DNA from: Nematostella vectensis
Taxonomy: Eukaryota > Cnidaria > Anthozoa > Actiniaria > Edwardsiidae
DNA length: 60,000 bases
Direction: 5' to 3'
Assembly (NCBI RefSeq): GCF_932526225.1
Contig: NC_064043.1
Location: forward strand, 5,139,501-5,199,500
The notes below the pieces were generated by a model. The model was not told the DNA's origin. It did not search any database and saw nothing but the letters and a program-made list of their open reading frames with translations. Position numbers and translations under genes: made by a program. How positions within the stretch are numbered: the stretch's first letter is position 1; the number at the start of each line of letters is the position of its first letter. This document shows positions 29,475-40,971 of the stretch, piece by piece.

Positions 29475-29490
29475 ATATATATATATATAT
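29475..29490 (-). promoter_or_regulatory. TATA-like AT run upstream of peptide gene A
   Basis: An alternating AT run about 85-95 bp upstream of the gene A ATG. It could serve as a TATA element or be a simple microsatellite. Confidence 0.35.
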
Positions 29491-29499
29491 GCAAAGTAG

Positions 29500-32400
29500 G
29501 GGCGTGTTTGCCAGCTGTTGTAGAAGTTGACGAAGGTAACCCACTCTCACTCGTGATTCTTATCATCAGCGTTTAACATGTCAAGAAGGGCTCGGGTTGG
29601 GCCGGACAACGCAGGCAGGCGGAATTGGTCAAGTATATGGCATCTTTATAAATGCTAGTTTTTCTCGTGGGGAGTGGAACTCGAAGCGTTGTTAACGCGA
29701 AATTTGTGTGCTGGGTAAGTTTATGAATCTTCATAATACTAAGGACACGCTTAGGACCTTGAGAAAACGGCAGTTTTGTCTTCAATTTGCCAGGTGGTTT
29801 AAGTGACAAGGCGGGTGTTCCGCTCATGTCTTTTCAGGATTCACTAATGATCCTACAGCAAACTTAACCACTAATAGAATAAGCGGTAATGACGAGGGAA
29901 TGAGCGTGGAAGAGTGAAATTCTCGGTCAGTGCCGTCTGAAAGACGCATTCACGCAGGTTTAAGTCTTTGTAACAATTTCTTGACGCCTCCAAAATAGGT
30001 GTTAATTATCCACTTATTTAAATAATGCCAAGATAACATTAAGATATGAATGTCAATTTAACGTTCCCAAATAATAAAACGGGGGAATAAACTTCCTAAT
30101 TTGGCGTCCTTTTACGGTTTTGCCATTTTCGGATGTGTTCCTTGTCAGGACGCTTTCCTCGTAATCTCGTTACGCACTTAGACAAACCTGTCAACTACTT
30201 GGGGGAATTACAGGTACTCCGCTCACGAGGCGCTCTCCCATTCCCAACACGAGAGTCGAGTTTGGCGGGAATATTTGGCGGGAATACTAGCGTGGTTCGA
30301 GCGGCGTCGGTTGTTACACAGCTTCAATCTTAATTCAAAGCAGCGCAACTTAGTTTTACTTTTACCTTTTTCTTGCATCTATCTTTATCATTAGATTGAC
30401 TTTTTTTCTAATTTTGGCCAGATATTTTGTATGAAGTATCAGTAATGTTCCTTTATTTTTCAAATAATTTTTGCTAATAAAATGGAACACTTAATAACGG
30501 TTTCAAATTCAAAAAAATCTTATCATTGAAGCACCAAAAAGACGTAAAATAAACGATTAAAAATAGAAATTTCCGTAAATAAGTCGGCTACAAGAGGCTT
30601 TAATTTGGGGAATTGCATTTAAGCGCCTTCTCAATCTTCCTGTTGCAGTTCATGAAAAATAAAAGTAGGAAAGAAAAGAAAAAATGGTGTAAACTTTTTG
30701 TCAATTGTTGTATGCTTTAGAATAAAGAATCAATAACAAACAAATAAACGTGTAAATACACATCAGTCATTTCACCATTTCATTGTGTACTAACCGTCGG
30801 TTCGAGTTTGGTTTTCGATATAATTAAAATGTCATTTACTATTGTAAGTATGTTTTTTATGCTACAATTCAATTACACGGAAAATAGATTAGCATTTAAA
30901 AAGGCAAGGAAGTTGAAGTAGGAATTACAATAAACGAATTATACCCCGAAGATAGGACAGACTTTTTGAAAGAAATATCGTTTGAGATCGAATTCCAACT
31001 CAGAAAGTTTAATAAGAATACTAAAAAGGGACTTTGGGGAACGAAAATATATATTTTAAAGAGGTAACAAATCAGTATACCATTCAGAAAGCTAAATTCA
31101 AAATACTATAAGTGGACATTACAACAAATATTGATTGAAACCAAGGTGACAAATGAAAGACTAACTCAGAAAGTTAAATTTAAAACCCAAAATAAAGAAA
31201 AGCTAAATACAGAGGACAAAAATAGTACTTAATCCGAGTACTGTAGCGATACGAACAGGTGGTGCAGAAACTTGTTGTTCATTGGTAAGTCAATCGATTA
31301 TTACATTTATCTCTAATTACAAGTACAGGAAAGCTTAGAATAAGCCGATGTAGTCATAAAGAAACGTGTTAGAAGTCGTTCTTCTTGATTGCATTATTTT
31401 TAACCGCACATTTCAGTAAGTCCTCCCTTTTAAAACGTTATATATATTTTGCTAGAAACATTTGGCCGGCCTTTTACTAGAAAGACATTTTCTAATAGGA
31501 AAGTTACTAGTAAAAAGAAAGTTGCTAAAAGGGCATTTACTAATAGGAGAGTTGTTTCCCCATGAGTAAGCAAGCAAAACATAAACAATCTCTTATTAGC
31601 TACCAACACAACACAAAACTATATAACTTGATAATTTGTTTCCATAGAAGGTCAAGGCTGATTAACCAAAAACATAACAATTTTAGCAAATATTGAATTT
31701 GATTAAAACACAAACAAACAGGAGTCAATTAATCCTGGCTAATCTCCAATTTTTCAAGTTTTCTATGTTTTGTAGGAAAATCTTGAAGATGATAAAACAA
31801 GAATATTAAACTAAATCTAGTAGCTTTATGGCTAGACGTATGTTGTTGTTTTTTTCAACTAATTTCTTTGCTCGAGTATTCTTTAAGATACGAGATTACA
31901 ATCCATGCTTAATTCAAGGAAACGGCTAAGGGGAACAAAGAGATCGCTTATTGTGTGATAGAGCGCCATTTATAGATTGTGATCAACAATAACAAGCCCC
32001 CAGAGAAAGCCCTTCAACTATGAAGTGCTTCGAGTTCGAGGGTGATCTGCGCTTTGTTCGGAGACCATGGCGGTTTGCGCCGCGCGCTATACCAAAAGGA
32101 AATGAAAGCCCAGCAGATGTTTTAGCTTCCAAGCGTAGTAATTATACGATAAAACAATTTCATGACCCTTGTATGTCAATGAATAAATGAAAGAGTGTGT
32201 ACTTGGAATAATAACTAGTGAAAGATCAACAATCAAAAACAAATACGATATATGAAAACATACTTCTATTTTATCGAACGGTTTTGAAAGAAACACCTTT
32301 AATATGTATGCTTAATTAAATATTGAGTTGATAACTGTTTTTTTTACTAGAGTTTATTATGTTTTTCAGCATTCTCTGCGTGGGCTTTCTCTATAGAGAC

Positions 32401-32950
32401 TTTTGGTTTTAACAATCAAAAATTAAATACCGTAAAAGCTCTAATAAACCATAGGGGTTCTCTTTTTAATTGGAGGGGGTATCGGAAAGAAGGGCTTTTT
32501 CAAACAGGAGAATATTACGTATGCTCTACATTAACAACTACGTACTTGGTGTCCTTTTTGCATTCGAAGCAAGCAAGAATCACGTGTACTCTTGGAACAT
32601 GTTATGTAATCTTACTTTATGCATCAAGAGGGGGGAACACTTCTTTTATATTATTTACTTCTGAGGAGACTGAAGACTGAGGGTCTATTTGCAATTCACG
32701 ATTAAATTCTGTTACTCTTTTATAGATATTTGTTTGCAAATATTTACTCGCTTAAATTAGCGGAATAAAAATAGATGCTTTGTGTGACTCGGAATTGGGC
32801 GTAGAGGGGATGGGGCTTATTTAAAAAGATTTGCTTTGAAGTAGAGGCTTGCTGGAGAGGATGGTTTAATCGAACTTTTTAGGGTCAATACAGGGAGATC
32901 CTCTTTAGAAGGTTAAACCTTGTACAGACGACGCCAGTATTGCTGGTGAC
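29500..32950. other. A+T-rich intergenic DNA, no gene seen
   Basis: No ORF in this stretch combines splice sites, a domain or a signal peptide. Short ORFs at 30133-30333 (+) and 32087-32296 (-) look random. Confidence 0.55.
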
Positions 32951-32956
32951 AGGTTA

Positions 32957-35900
32957 TGCTCTGCTGTATAAACACTATGTCTCTACTGTCTGAACACTAT
33001 GACTTTGCTGTCTGAACACTGTGTCTCTGCTGTCTAAACACTATGACTTTGCTGTCTGAACACTATGTCTCTGCTGTCTGAACACTGTGTCTCTGCTGTA
33101 TGAACACTGTGTCTCTGCTGTCTGAACACTGTGTCTTTGCTGTCTGAACACTGTGTCTCTGCTGTATGAACACTGTGTCTCTGCTGTCTGAACACTGTGT
33201 CTCTGCTGTATGAACACTGTGTCTCTGCTGTATAAACACTGTGTCTCTGCTGTATGAACACTATGTCTCTGCTGTATGAACACTGTGTCTCTGCTGTATG
33301 AACACTGTGTCTCTGCTGTCTAAACACTATGACTTTGCTGTCTGAACACTATGTCTCTGCTGTCTGAACACTGTGTCTCTGCTGTATGAACACTGTGTCC
33401 CTGCTGTCTGAACACTATGTCTTTGCTGTATGAACACTGTGTCTCTGCTGTCTCAACACTGTGTCTCTGCTGTATGAACACTGTGTCTATGCTGTCTGAA
33501 CACTGTGTCTATGCTGTATAAACACTGTGTCTATGCTGTATGAACACTGTGTCTATGCTGTCTGAACACTGTGTCTATGCTGTATAAACACTGTGTCTAT
33601 GCTGTCTGAACACTGTGTCTATGCTGTATAAACACTATGTCTCTGCTGTCTGAACACTGTGTCTCTGCTGTCTGAACACTGTGTCTATGCTGTCTGAACA
33701 CTGTCTCTGCTGTCTGAACACTATGTCTATGCTGTATAAACACTATGACTCTGCTGTATGAACACTATGTCTCTACTGTCTGAACACTATGTCTCTGCTG
33801 TCTGAACACTGTGTCTCTGCTGTATGAACACTGTCTCTGCTGTCTGAACACTATGTCTCTGCTGTCTGAACACTGTGTCTCTGCTGTATGAACACTGTGT
33901 CTCTGCTGTATGAACACTATGTCTCTGCTGTCTGAACACTATGTCTCTGCTGTATAAACACTATGTCTCTGCTGTCTGAACACTGTGTCTCTGCTGTCTG
34001 AACACTGTGTCTCTGCTGTATGAACACTGTGTCTCTGCTGTATGAACACTGTGTCTCTGCTGTATAAACACTATGTCTCTGCTGTCTGAACACTGTGTCT
34101 CTGCTGTCTGAACACTATGTCTCTGCTGTCTGAATACTGTGTCTATGCTGTATAAACACTATGTCTATGCTGTATAAACACTGTGTCTCTGCTGTATAAA
34201 CACTGTGTCTCTGCTGTATGAACACTGTGTCTCTGCTGTCTGAGCACTGTGTCTCTGCTGTATGGACACTATGTCTCTGCTGTCTGAACACTGTGTCTCT
34301 GCTGTATGAACACTGTGTCTCTGCTGTATGGACACTATGTCTCTGCTGTCTGAGCACTGTGTCTCTGCTGTATGGACACTATGTCTCTGCTGTATGAACA
34401 CTGTGTCTCTGCTGTATGAACACTGTGTCTCTGCTGTCTGAACACTATGTCTCTGCTGTCTGAACACTGTGTCTCTGCTGTCTGAGCACTGTGTCTCAGC
34501 TGTATGAACACTGTGTCTCTGCTGTCTGAGCACTGTGTCTCTGCTGTATGGACACTATGTCTCTGCTGTCTGAACACTGTGTCTCTGCTGTCTGAACACT
34601 GTGTCTATGCTGTATAAACACTGTGTCTCTGCTGTATAAACACTATGTCTCTGCTGTATGAACACTGTGTCTCTGCTGTCTGAACACTGTGTCTCTGCTG
34701 TCTGAACACTGTGTCTCTGCTGTATAAACACTGTGTCTATGCTGTATGGACACTATGTCTCTGCTGTATAAACACTGTGTCTCTGCTGTATGGACACTAT
34801 GTCTCTGCTGTCTGAGCACTGTGTCTCTGCTGTCTGAACACTGTGTCTCTGCTGTATGAACACTGTGTCTCAGCTGTATGGACACTATGTCTCTGCTGTA
34901 TGGACACTATGTCTCTGCTGTATGAACACTATGTCTCTGCTGTCTGAACACTGTGTCTCTGCTGTCTGAACACTGTGTCTCTGCTGTATGAACACTATGT
35001 CTCTGCTGTATAAACACTGTGTCTATGCTGTCTGAACACTATGTCTCTGCTGTCTGAACACTGTGTCTATGCTGTATAAACATTGTGTCTATGCTGTATG
35101 GACACTATGTCTCTGCTGTCTGAACACTGTGTCTCTGCTGTATAAACACTATGTCTCAGCTGTATAAACACTGTGTCTCTGCTGTCTAAACACTATGTCT
35201 CTGCTGTCTGAACACTGTGTCTATGCTGTATAAACACTGTGTCTATGCTGTCTGAACACTGTGTCTATGCTGTATAAACACTGTGTCTCTGCTGTATGAA
35301 CACTGTGTCTATGCTGTATAAACACTATGTCTCTGCTGTCTGAACACTGTGTCTCTGCTGTCTGAACACTGTGTCTCTGCTGTATAAACACTGTGTCTAT
35401 GCTGTCTGAACACTGTGTCTATGCTGTATAAACACTGTGTCTCTGCTGTATGAACACTGTGTCTATGCTGTATAAACACTATGTCTCTGCTGTATGAACA
35501 CTGTGTCTCTGCTGTATAAACACTGTGTCTATGCTGTCTGAACACTGTGTCTATGCTGTATAAACACTGTGTCTCTGCTGTATGAACACTGTGTCTATGC
35601 TGTATAAACACTATGTCTCTGCTGTATGAACACTGTGTCTCTGCTGTCTGAACACTGTGTCTCTGCTGTATAAACACTGTGTCTATGCTGTCTGAACACT
35701 GTGTCTATGCTGTATAAACACTGTGTCTTTGCTGTATGAACACTGTGTCTCTGCTGTATAAACACTATGTCTCTGCTGTATGAACACTATGTCTCTGCTG
35801 TATGAACACTATGTCTCTGCTGTATAAACACTGTGTCTCTGCTGTATAAACACTGTGTCTATGCTGTCTGAACACTGTGTCTATGCTGTATAAACACTGT

Positions 35901-36395
35901 GTCTCTGCTGTATGAACACTGTGTCTATGCTGTCTGAACACTGTGTCTATGCTGTATAAACACTGTGTCTCTGCTGTATAAACACTGTGTCTCTGCTGTA
36001 TAAACACTGTGTCTCTGCTGTCTAAACACTATGTCTCTGCTGTCTGAAAACTGTGTCTATGCTGTATAAACACTGTGTCTCTGCTGTATAAACACTGTGT
36101 CTCTGCTGTATAAACACTGTGTCTCTGCTGTCTGAACACTGTGTCTATGCTGTCTGAACACTATGTCTCTGCTGTATAAACACTGTGTCTATGCTGTCTG
36201 AACACTGTGTCTCTGCTGTATAAACACTATGTCTCTGCTGTCTGAACACTGTGTCTCTGCTGTCTAAACACTGTGTCTCTGCTGTATAAACACTGTGTCT
36301 ATGCTGTACGGACACTGTGTCTCTGCTGTATGAACACTGTGTCCCTGCTGTATGGACACTGTGTCTCTGCTGTATGAACACTGTGTCTATGCTGT
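32957..36395. repeat. 22-bp minisatellite, about 156 copies
   Basis: Unit TGTCTCTGCTGTCTGAACAC plus two bases. Variation is confined to a few sites: CTCT/CTAT, GTCTG/GTATG/GTATA, and ACTGTG/ACTATG. The unit has no stop on the - strand, which produces many ORFs there with repeated HSVHTAETQC-like text. A few copies lack two bases (near 33712 and 33835). Confidence 0.97.
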
Positions 36396-36624
36396 TCATT
36401 TCCATTGGCAAACTGAGAGCTGTACCAGAAATGCAGCTTTAAAACGGAGTAAAATAAGCGTTGATTAAACAACAACATCGTTAAAACTTACTTAAATGAG
36501 AGTATTATAAGTAATCTCGTATTTGATTTTTTGATATCTAATGTTAATACTTATAAGCATTAACTCAAGCTCTGATGTGATGCGCGCAATTGACAGTTTT
36601 AGAAACGTATTGCCCGATGATTGA

Positions 36625-36825
36625 CAGGGTTGGTGTTGCCATGGTTCGAGTCGCCAGGGTTGGCGTTAACAAGTTTTTTATTGCCCGGTTTGTGTTGCTA
36701 AGTTTTTAATTGCCAGGAGTGGTATTGACAAGATTAGATTTACCAGGGTTTGTGTCGCCAAGGTTCGAGTTTCTAGAGCTGGTGTTGTCGAGGTGGGAGT
36801 TGCAAGGGCTGGATTTGCATCTGGG
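36625..36825. repeat. Degenerate 15-bp repeat, about 13 copies
   Basis: Copies such as GTTGCCATGGTTCGA, GTCGCCAGGGTTGGC and GTCGCCAAGGTTCGA keep a 15-bp period with heavy divergence, so this array is older than the neighbouring 22-bp array. Confidence 0.7.
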
Positions 36826-36829
36826 ATCC

Positions 36830-38650
36830 GTAGGCTGAAAGTTCGCTTTACTCATCTCTTGTTAGTTAAAGTCGAGAACCGTCAGCTTCTGGTGTAAAAC
36901 GGTCTTACATTCAAATCCAAGAGTCTGCTAGAATTTTGATTGGATATTGGAATAACAAGACTTCCGATTAGCTGTTACCCTCAAGCGATACAAAAACCGG
37001 TTTTTATTCCCGTAGAAAAAGCACAGGGCGCTCACTTACGAATCGAGAAAATGTCAAAAGAAAAAGGGATGAAATTTCGAATAAAATTAATCTGAGACAT
37101 CTCTGATCATTGCGCTGATGTCAATTTAAATCAACCTAGTTGTTCAGTGCCTAGGCATAATTAAGAGCCAAACAACTTTTCGTTCAAAACTCACTTCCAA
37201 ACGGCGTCTTAACTCGAGTTATAAGGAGGCCTGAAACTTCTTTTTTCATTACCCGCTTATTACACTTATGAAGCGAATTCTCCAGACTTTTAACGATCGG
37301 TATTTTGACAACTTAGTCGATGGCTAACTTTGCTTCTATATTTTACTCTCCTCCTCTTGCCAGTAATCTTCGTACTCTTCCAAGTACGTTGGGAATACAC
37401 CTACGTCAGAAAACCCTGTCAAGTCCTGGATTGTGTCTTCTTTACCACTATTTATTTTGTCGCCGGTGAAACTGAAAGCGTAAGCTACAAACAGCTAGAG
37501 CAATGCAGAGAGTGGGGCTGAAAGAGTAAAAATGCAAATTGAGCTTTGACAGATTTGGTTTGACCAAAATTTTACGGAGGTAAAAATGGGGAACTTAGGT
37601 CTTAAAAAGGATTTTCTACAATAAAAACACACAAGTCAATTTGGTCCATTCAAACGGTATTACTTGATGTTTTATTTAAAAAATACACGAAACTGATATC
37701 TTTGGGGGTTTTATTGCATTTTACAGTTTCGTCAATTTGCAAGAACGGAAGCATGTTTTATGCTAGCACACACAGATTAGAGCGCAGACCGACTATAGAG
37801 GTTACTGAGAAAAATGGTAAATTATTTTAAACGCGGCAAATTGGGGAGAGTAAAAGCAACGTATGATAGAAAGCACGTATTTGATATGTGAATCAAAGGG
37901 ATAAACGCTTGGTTTATACATTAAGGTAGCTTCCAGAAACTGATCTCACAGTTAGCGGTGTCTGGCGAAAAAAGGGATTTGGGTGAAAGAAAAGCCGCCT
38001 CAACAGAGAAGGCAATTCTTCTTCCAGTTTTAGTATTTTGGTCTCATTACTACTTTGTGTTAATATAAAATATACGAATGAAAAATTTAGACTTAGAAGA
38101 AGGCGTGTAATTAATTAATAATGCCTCTCAAAGAGCGGGATCTTTAAGTAATAAAAATAAGGAAGTACGGTGTCAGATTCATGGATCGCCCGGTAGTTGA
38201 GCTTTTTATCCACACAGATGTTTTATTGACGTTATGTATACCGTAGAGGGATTAGCGAAGCTCTTTGAGACCAATGCATACAGATCACCGATACAGAAAC
38301 GAAAACAACTCGACGATGAACCCTCTTTGAGAGCCGTACTCAAGTGCTTTCATTCAAAGCTCTTTACAGAACGTAAATTTGATTTCCCTATTGTATGAAG
38401 AGCTGATGCTCTATGACCTACTAAGACTGGCAAACTGCGCAGTCTTGTGCTTTATTTTGCAGAATAGTATCGTGTCTAGTTTCAGACACAAGGCTTATTT
38501 ATTGTCTATTTTTACAATTCATGCGATTAAAGGCGTTATTAGATTTGTAAAACATTCTCAAATATCGTCTTAAACGAGTTTTCAAAAATTAGCGCACCTT
38601 CAGCAATTTTTTTCTATTCAAGCTCAAAATTTGCAACAAATAAATACAAT
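36830..38650. other. Intergenic; one possible orphan exon
   Basis: No confident gene. An open segment at about 37364-37521 (+) follows a pyrimidine-rich acceptor-like CTCTTGCCAG, contains KPCQVLDC and ends at TGA, but no partner exon is seen. Confidence 0.4.
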
Positions 38651-38654
38651 GTCA

Positions 38655-38660
38655 TATAAA
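38655..38660 (+). promoter_or_regulatory. TATA box of peptide gene C
   Basis: TATAAA 230 bp before the ATG at 38885. It argues against the upstream in-frame ATG at 38669, which would fall before a start site placed about 30 bp downstream. Confidence 0.5.
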
Positions 38661-38884
38661 GGCTTGTTGTGGGCGCTTTTCTGCGGCGATGGAGAGGGAA
38701 AGGAAGCAACGATGATATCTCCTCCCTCTCAGAGCCCGGCTCCGGACCCCACTTACGACCACTTAAAGCAATGAAACTAAAGCCGAACACTCAGGCTATA
38801 AACACAGTCAGCTCAGAAGCACGGCCACAAGCCGCGGGGAGCTCAATACTTAACAGCACGGTCACAGAGCGCCGTGGATTTAAC

Positions 38885-39037
38885 ATGAAATCGACGACGT
38901 TGTCCATATTGCTGGGATTGTTTGTGGTGGCAGCGATGACTCTTCCTGACGTGAATGCTTGGACGGGCATCATAGGGGCGTCTGCGCCATCAGGGGAAGA
39001 GGAGGGCGGCAATCGTTTAGCACACCTTTTCTATAAG
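38885..39037 (+). CDS. Peptide gene C exon 1
   Basis: 51 codons, ends LFYK with donor AAG|GTGAGT. Confidence 0.7.
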
Positions 39038-40508
39038 GTGAGTCTGTTATACTTGTAACTATAACCTTAGCTCAATGTTCCAAGACCACAAATACTGTCA
39101 TACTTGTAATTATAATCTTAGCTCCGTGTTCCAGAGGGTAAAACCACAAATACTATCAGAGACAAATACTAAAAGTAAAAAAATATGAGAAAGAGGAAGC
39201 ATGATGCTTTATTCCACATGCACCACATCGAAGCTCTCGTCAAACTCTGACACATTTTTTTGTGATTTTAATAAAGAGCCTCGACTAGAGGTTACGTTTT
39301 TCAAATCGAACCTGGGCAATTGGGTAACTTAAAAAAACTTTGTCTTCCTGGCCACGGCAAATTTAGAAATCACTTTCGCACTCAAAAATGCATTGAAAAT
39401 GTAATTGTTTGCATAGTGCAGTTGTAGTTTGTATAGTTTAGGTCTAGGCGGCTTCGATACAAAGCAATCTAAGAGAAATTCTTAAAATTTGATACATTTT
39501 GTGGCAAGCGTCGTACAATTATGAAAAAAAATCCTGAAACCCGTTGATGACGTAGTAGTATTGAGAGTACTGTTCTGATGCCTTTCATCTCAGTTGGCTG
39601 TCTAGTTTGTAAGCGCAATGTAATGTCTCTGTTTGGGTGCCTACTTCAAGACGATAAAAGTAAGCAAAATAGAATTTAATTAAAAAGTGGCGTATTTAGC
39701 GGAGAAAAAAGAAACAGTACTCCATCGATCCAATCCCTTTATGCCGCGCAGCTTTTAACGTGGTTGATTGGCTACAAAGTTCTGTAAAAAATATTTCAAT
39801 TATATTAATATATGCTTAAATCTAAATCTGAAGAATTATCTACTCTTCTTTTTCTCAGATTACTAAGATTGAGTGGTTATATGGAATTTGAGTCATAATC
39901 GTAGTTCCTTCGAATCTTAAAAGTAATTAGGCCTCTACTATACTTAAGTTCGACGCTTCATAACTCAATAGGCTTTCTGCAGAACTCGAAGAGGTTGAGG
40001 GGAACAAAAAAAAAACAAGAGGCATCGATTACATATCATTGAAGCTCTAATAAGCCTTCTTCTAGGATATCAAAGTACCAAAGACACCCTTTATTTAGCT
40101 TTCGTATAGTATGTTATGCTATAGGTAAATCCCGCTAAATCGAACATCCAAGAAAAATAAAAAAAACTTGAAATCGAGCGTAAGTTAAAAAAGGACTGGA
40201 TCAACCGAGTAATCAAAATTTCAGGTTATCGAGGATGAAATATATAAAAAAGTACTTCATCATCCGAGTTATCAAAATGTTCGAGTTATTGAGGTCGGAA
40301 TGTATAAAAAAAGTACTCGAAGGGTAATAGATATCATTCCGAGATAGCAAAATATTATGTATAACTCCAACTATTGTTTGTTAAATTAGAGCTCTAATTT
40401 TTTTTAAAAATTCTCTACTACTTATTTCAGAGGCTGGATAGCTTAAAAAGACTCAAAGCGAAAGCAAGACCCCAGATGTACCGTTACCAAGAAGTGACCA
40501 ACACGTGA
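38885..40508 (+). CDS. Peptide gene C: small secreted peptide precursor without cysteines
   Basis: Join of 38885-39037 and 40431-40508, phase 0, 76 residues. Signal peptide at 1 to about 25 (TTLSILLGLFVVAAM core, then PDVNA). An acidic stretch (SGEEEGG) is followed by a basic C-terminal half (KRLDSLKRLKAKARPQM). Exon layout matches genes A and B: signal-peptide exon, phase-0 intron, and a second exon starting with Arg. The sequence itself is not clearly related. An in-frame ATG at 38771 would add 38 residues before the signal peptide and is less likely. An anionic pro-part before a cationic end is seen in some antimicrobial precursors; a neuropeptide is equally possible. Confidence 0.65.
40431..40508 (+). 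CDS. Peptide gene C exon 2
   Basis: Acceptor CTTATTTCAG, 25 codons plus TGA, rich in Lys and Arg. AATAAA at 40716. Confidence 0.6.
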   Translation, partial: RLDSLKRLKAKARPQMYRYQEVTNT

Positions 40509-40715
40509 CCTACATCTAACAGCCTAGAGAGAGTTCTGTTGCGCGTGCGCACGGCATGTGATCACGTGACCTGTGCTTCTGCTAACATAAGGCTGAGAAA
40601 ACAAAAACTTATGATACTTATTGATTACTTACAATACTTATGATCTATTTATTGATTTGTGATTACATGATGATTGAAAAGTTCATAATTTTCGCAACTG
40701 GAATTAAACTTGATA

Positions 40716-40721
40716 AATAAA
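40716..40721 (+). terminator. Polyadenylation signal of peptide gene C
   Basis: AATAAA 208 bp after the stop, only about 12 bp from the opposite-strand signal of the cathepsin O gene. Confidence 0.5.
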
Positions 40722-40732
40722 TAAGGTACTTG

Positions 40733-40738
40733 TTTATT
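40733..40738 (-). terminator. Polyadenylation signal of the cathepsin O gene
   Basis: AATAAA on the - strand, about 200 bp past the stop codon at 40937. The two converging transcripts would overlap or abut here. Confidence 0.5.
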
Positions 40739-40936
40739 CGTGTGTTAACAAATTGCATACACCCACTATAAATAAACTGAAGTTAAGCGAAAAAGCTAGT
40801 AAATTCAATAGTCGTAAATAGTACTTGTATACTAACAGCATAACATTAAAAAGCGCCCCCCCTCCCCATCTAAAAAAAAACCTGCAACATCACTCAACAC
40901 TCACCTGGCCCATGTTATTAGCTTCATCTGAATACT

Positions 40937-40971
40937 TCACACGATCACGAATGTCGGGGAGTTGTTGAGAC
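40937..40971 (-). CDS. CTSO: CTSO exon 11: C-terminus
   Basis: Phase 1 in. Encodes the [12 protein letters not shown] end and TGA. Confidence 0.88.

Noticed and set aside
33034-36411. Many - strand ORFs with HSVHTAETQC-like repeats
   Set aside because: The 22-bp unit lacks stops on -, and there is no start context, splice site or composition change.
38669-38884. N-terminal extension of peptide gene C from ATG 38669
   Set aside because: This ATG is 9 bp after the TATA box and would lie before the start site; it would also bury the signal peptide.
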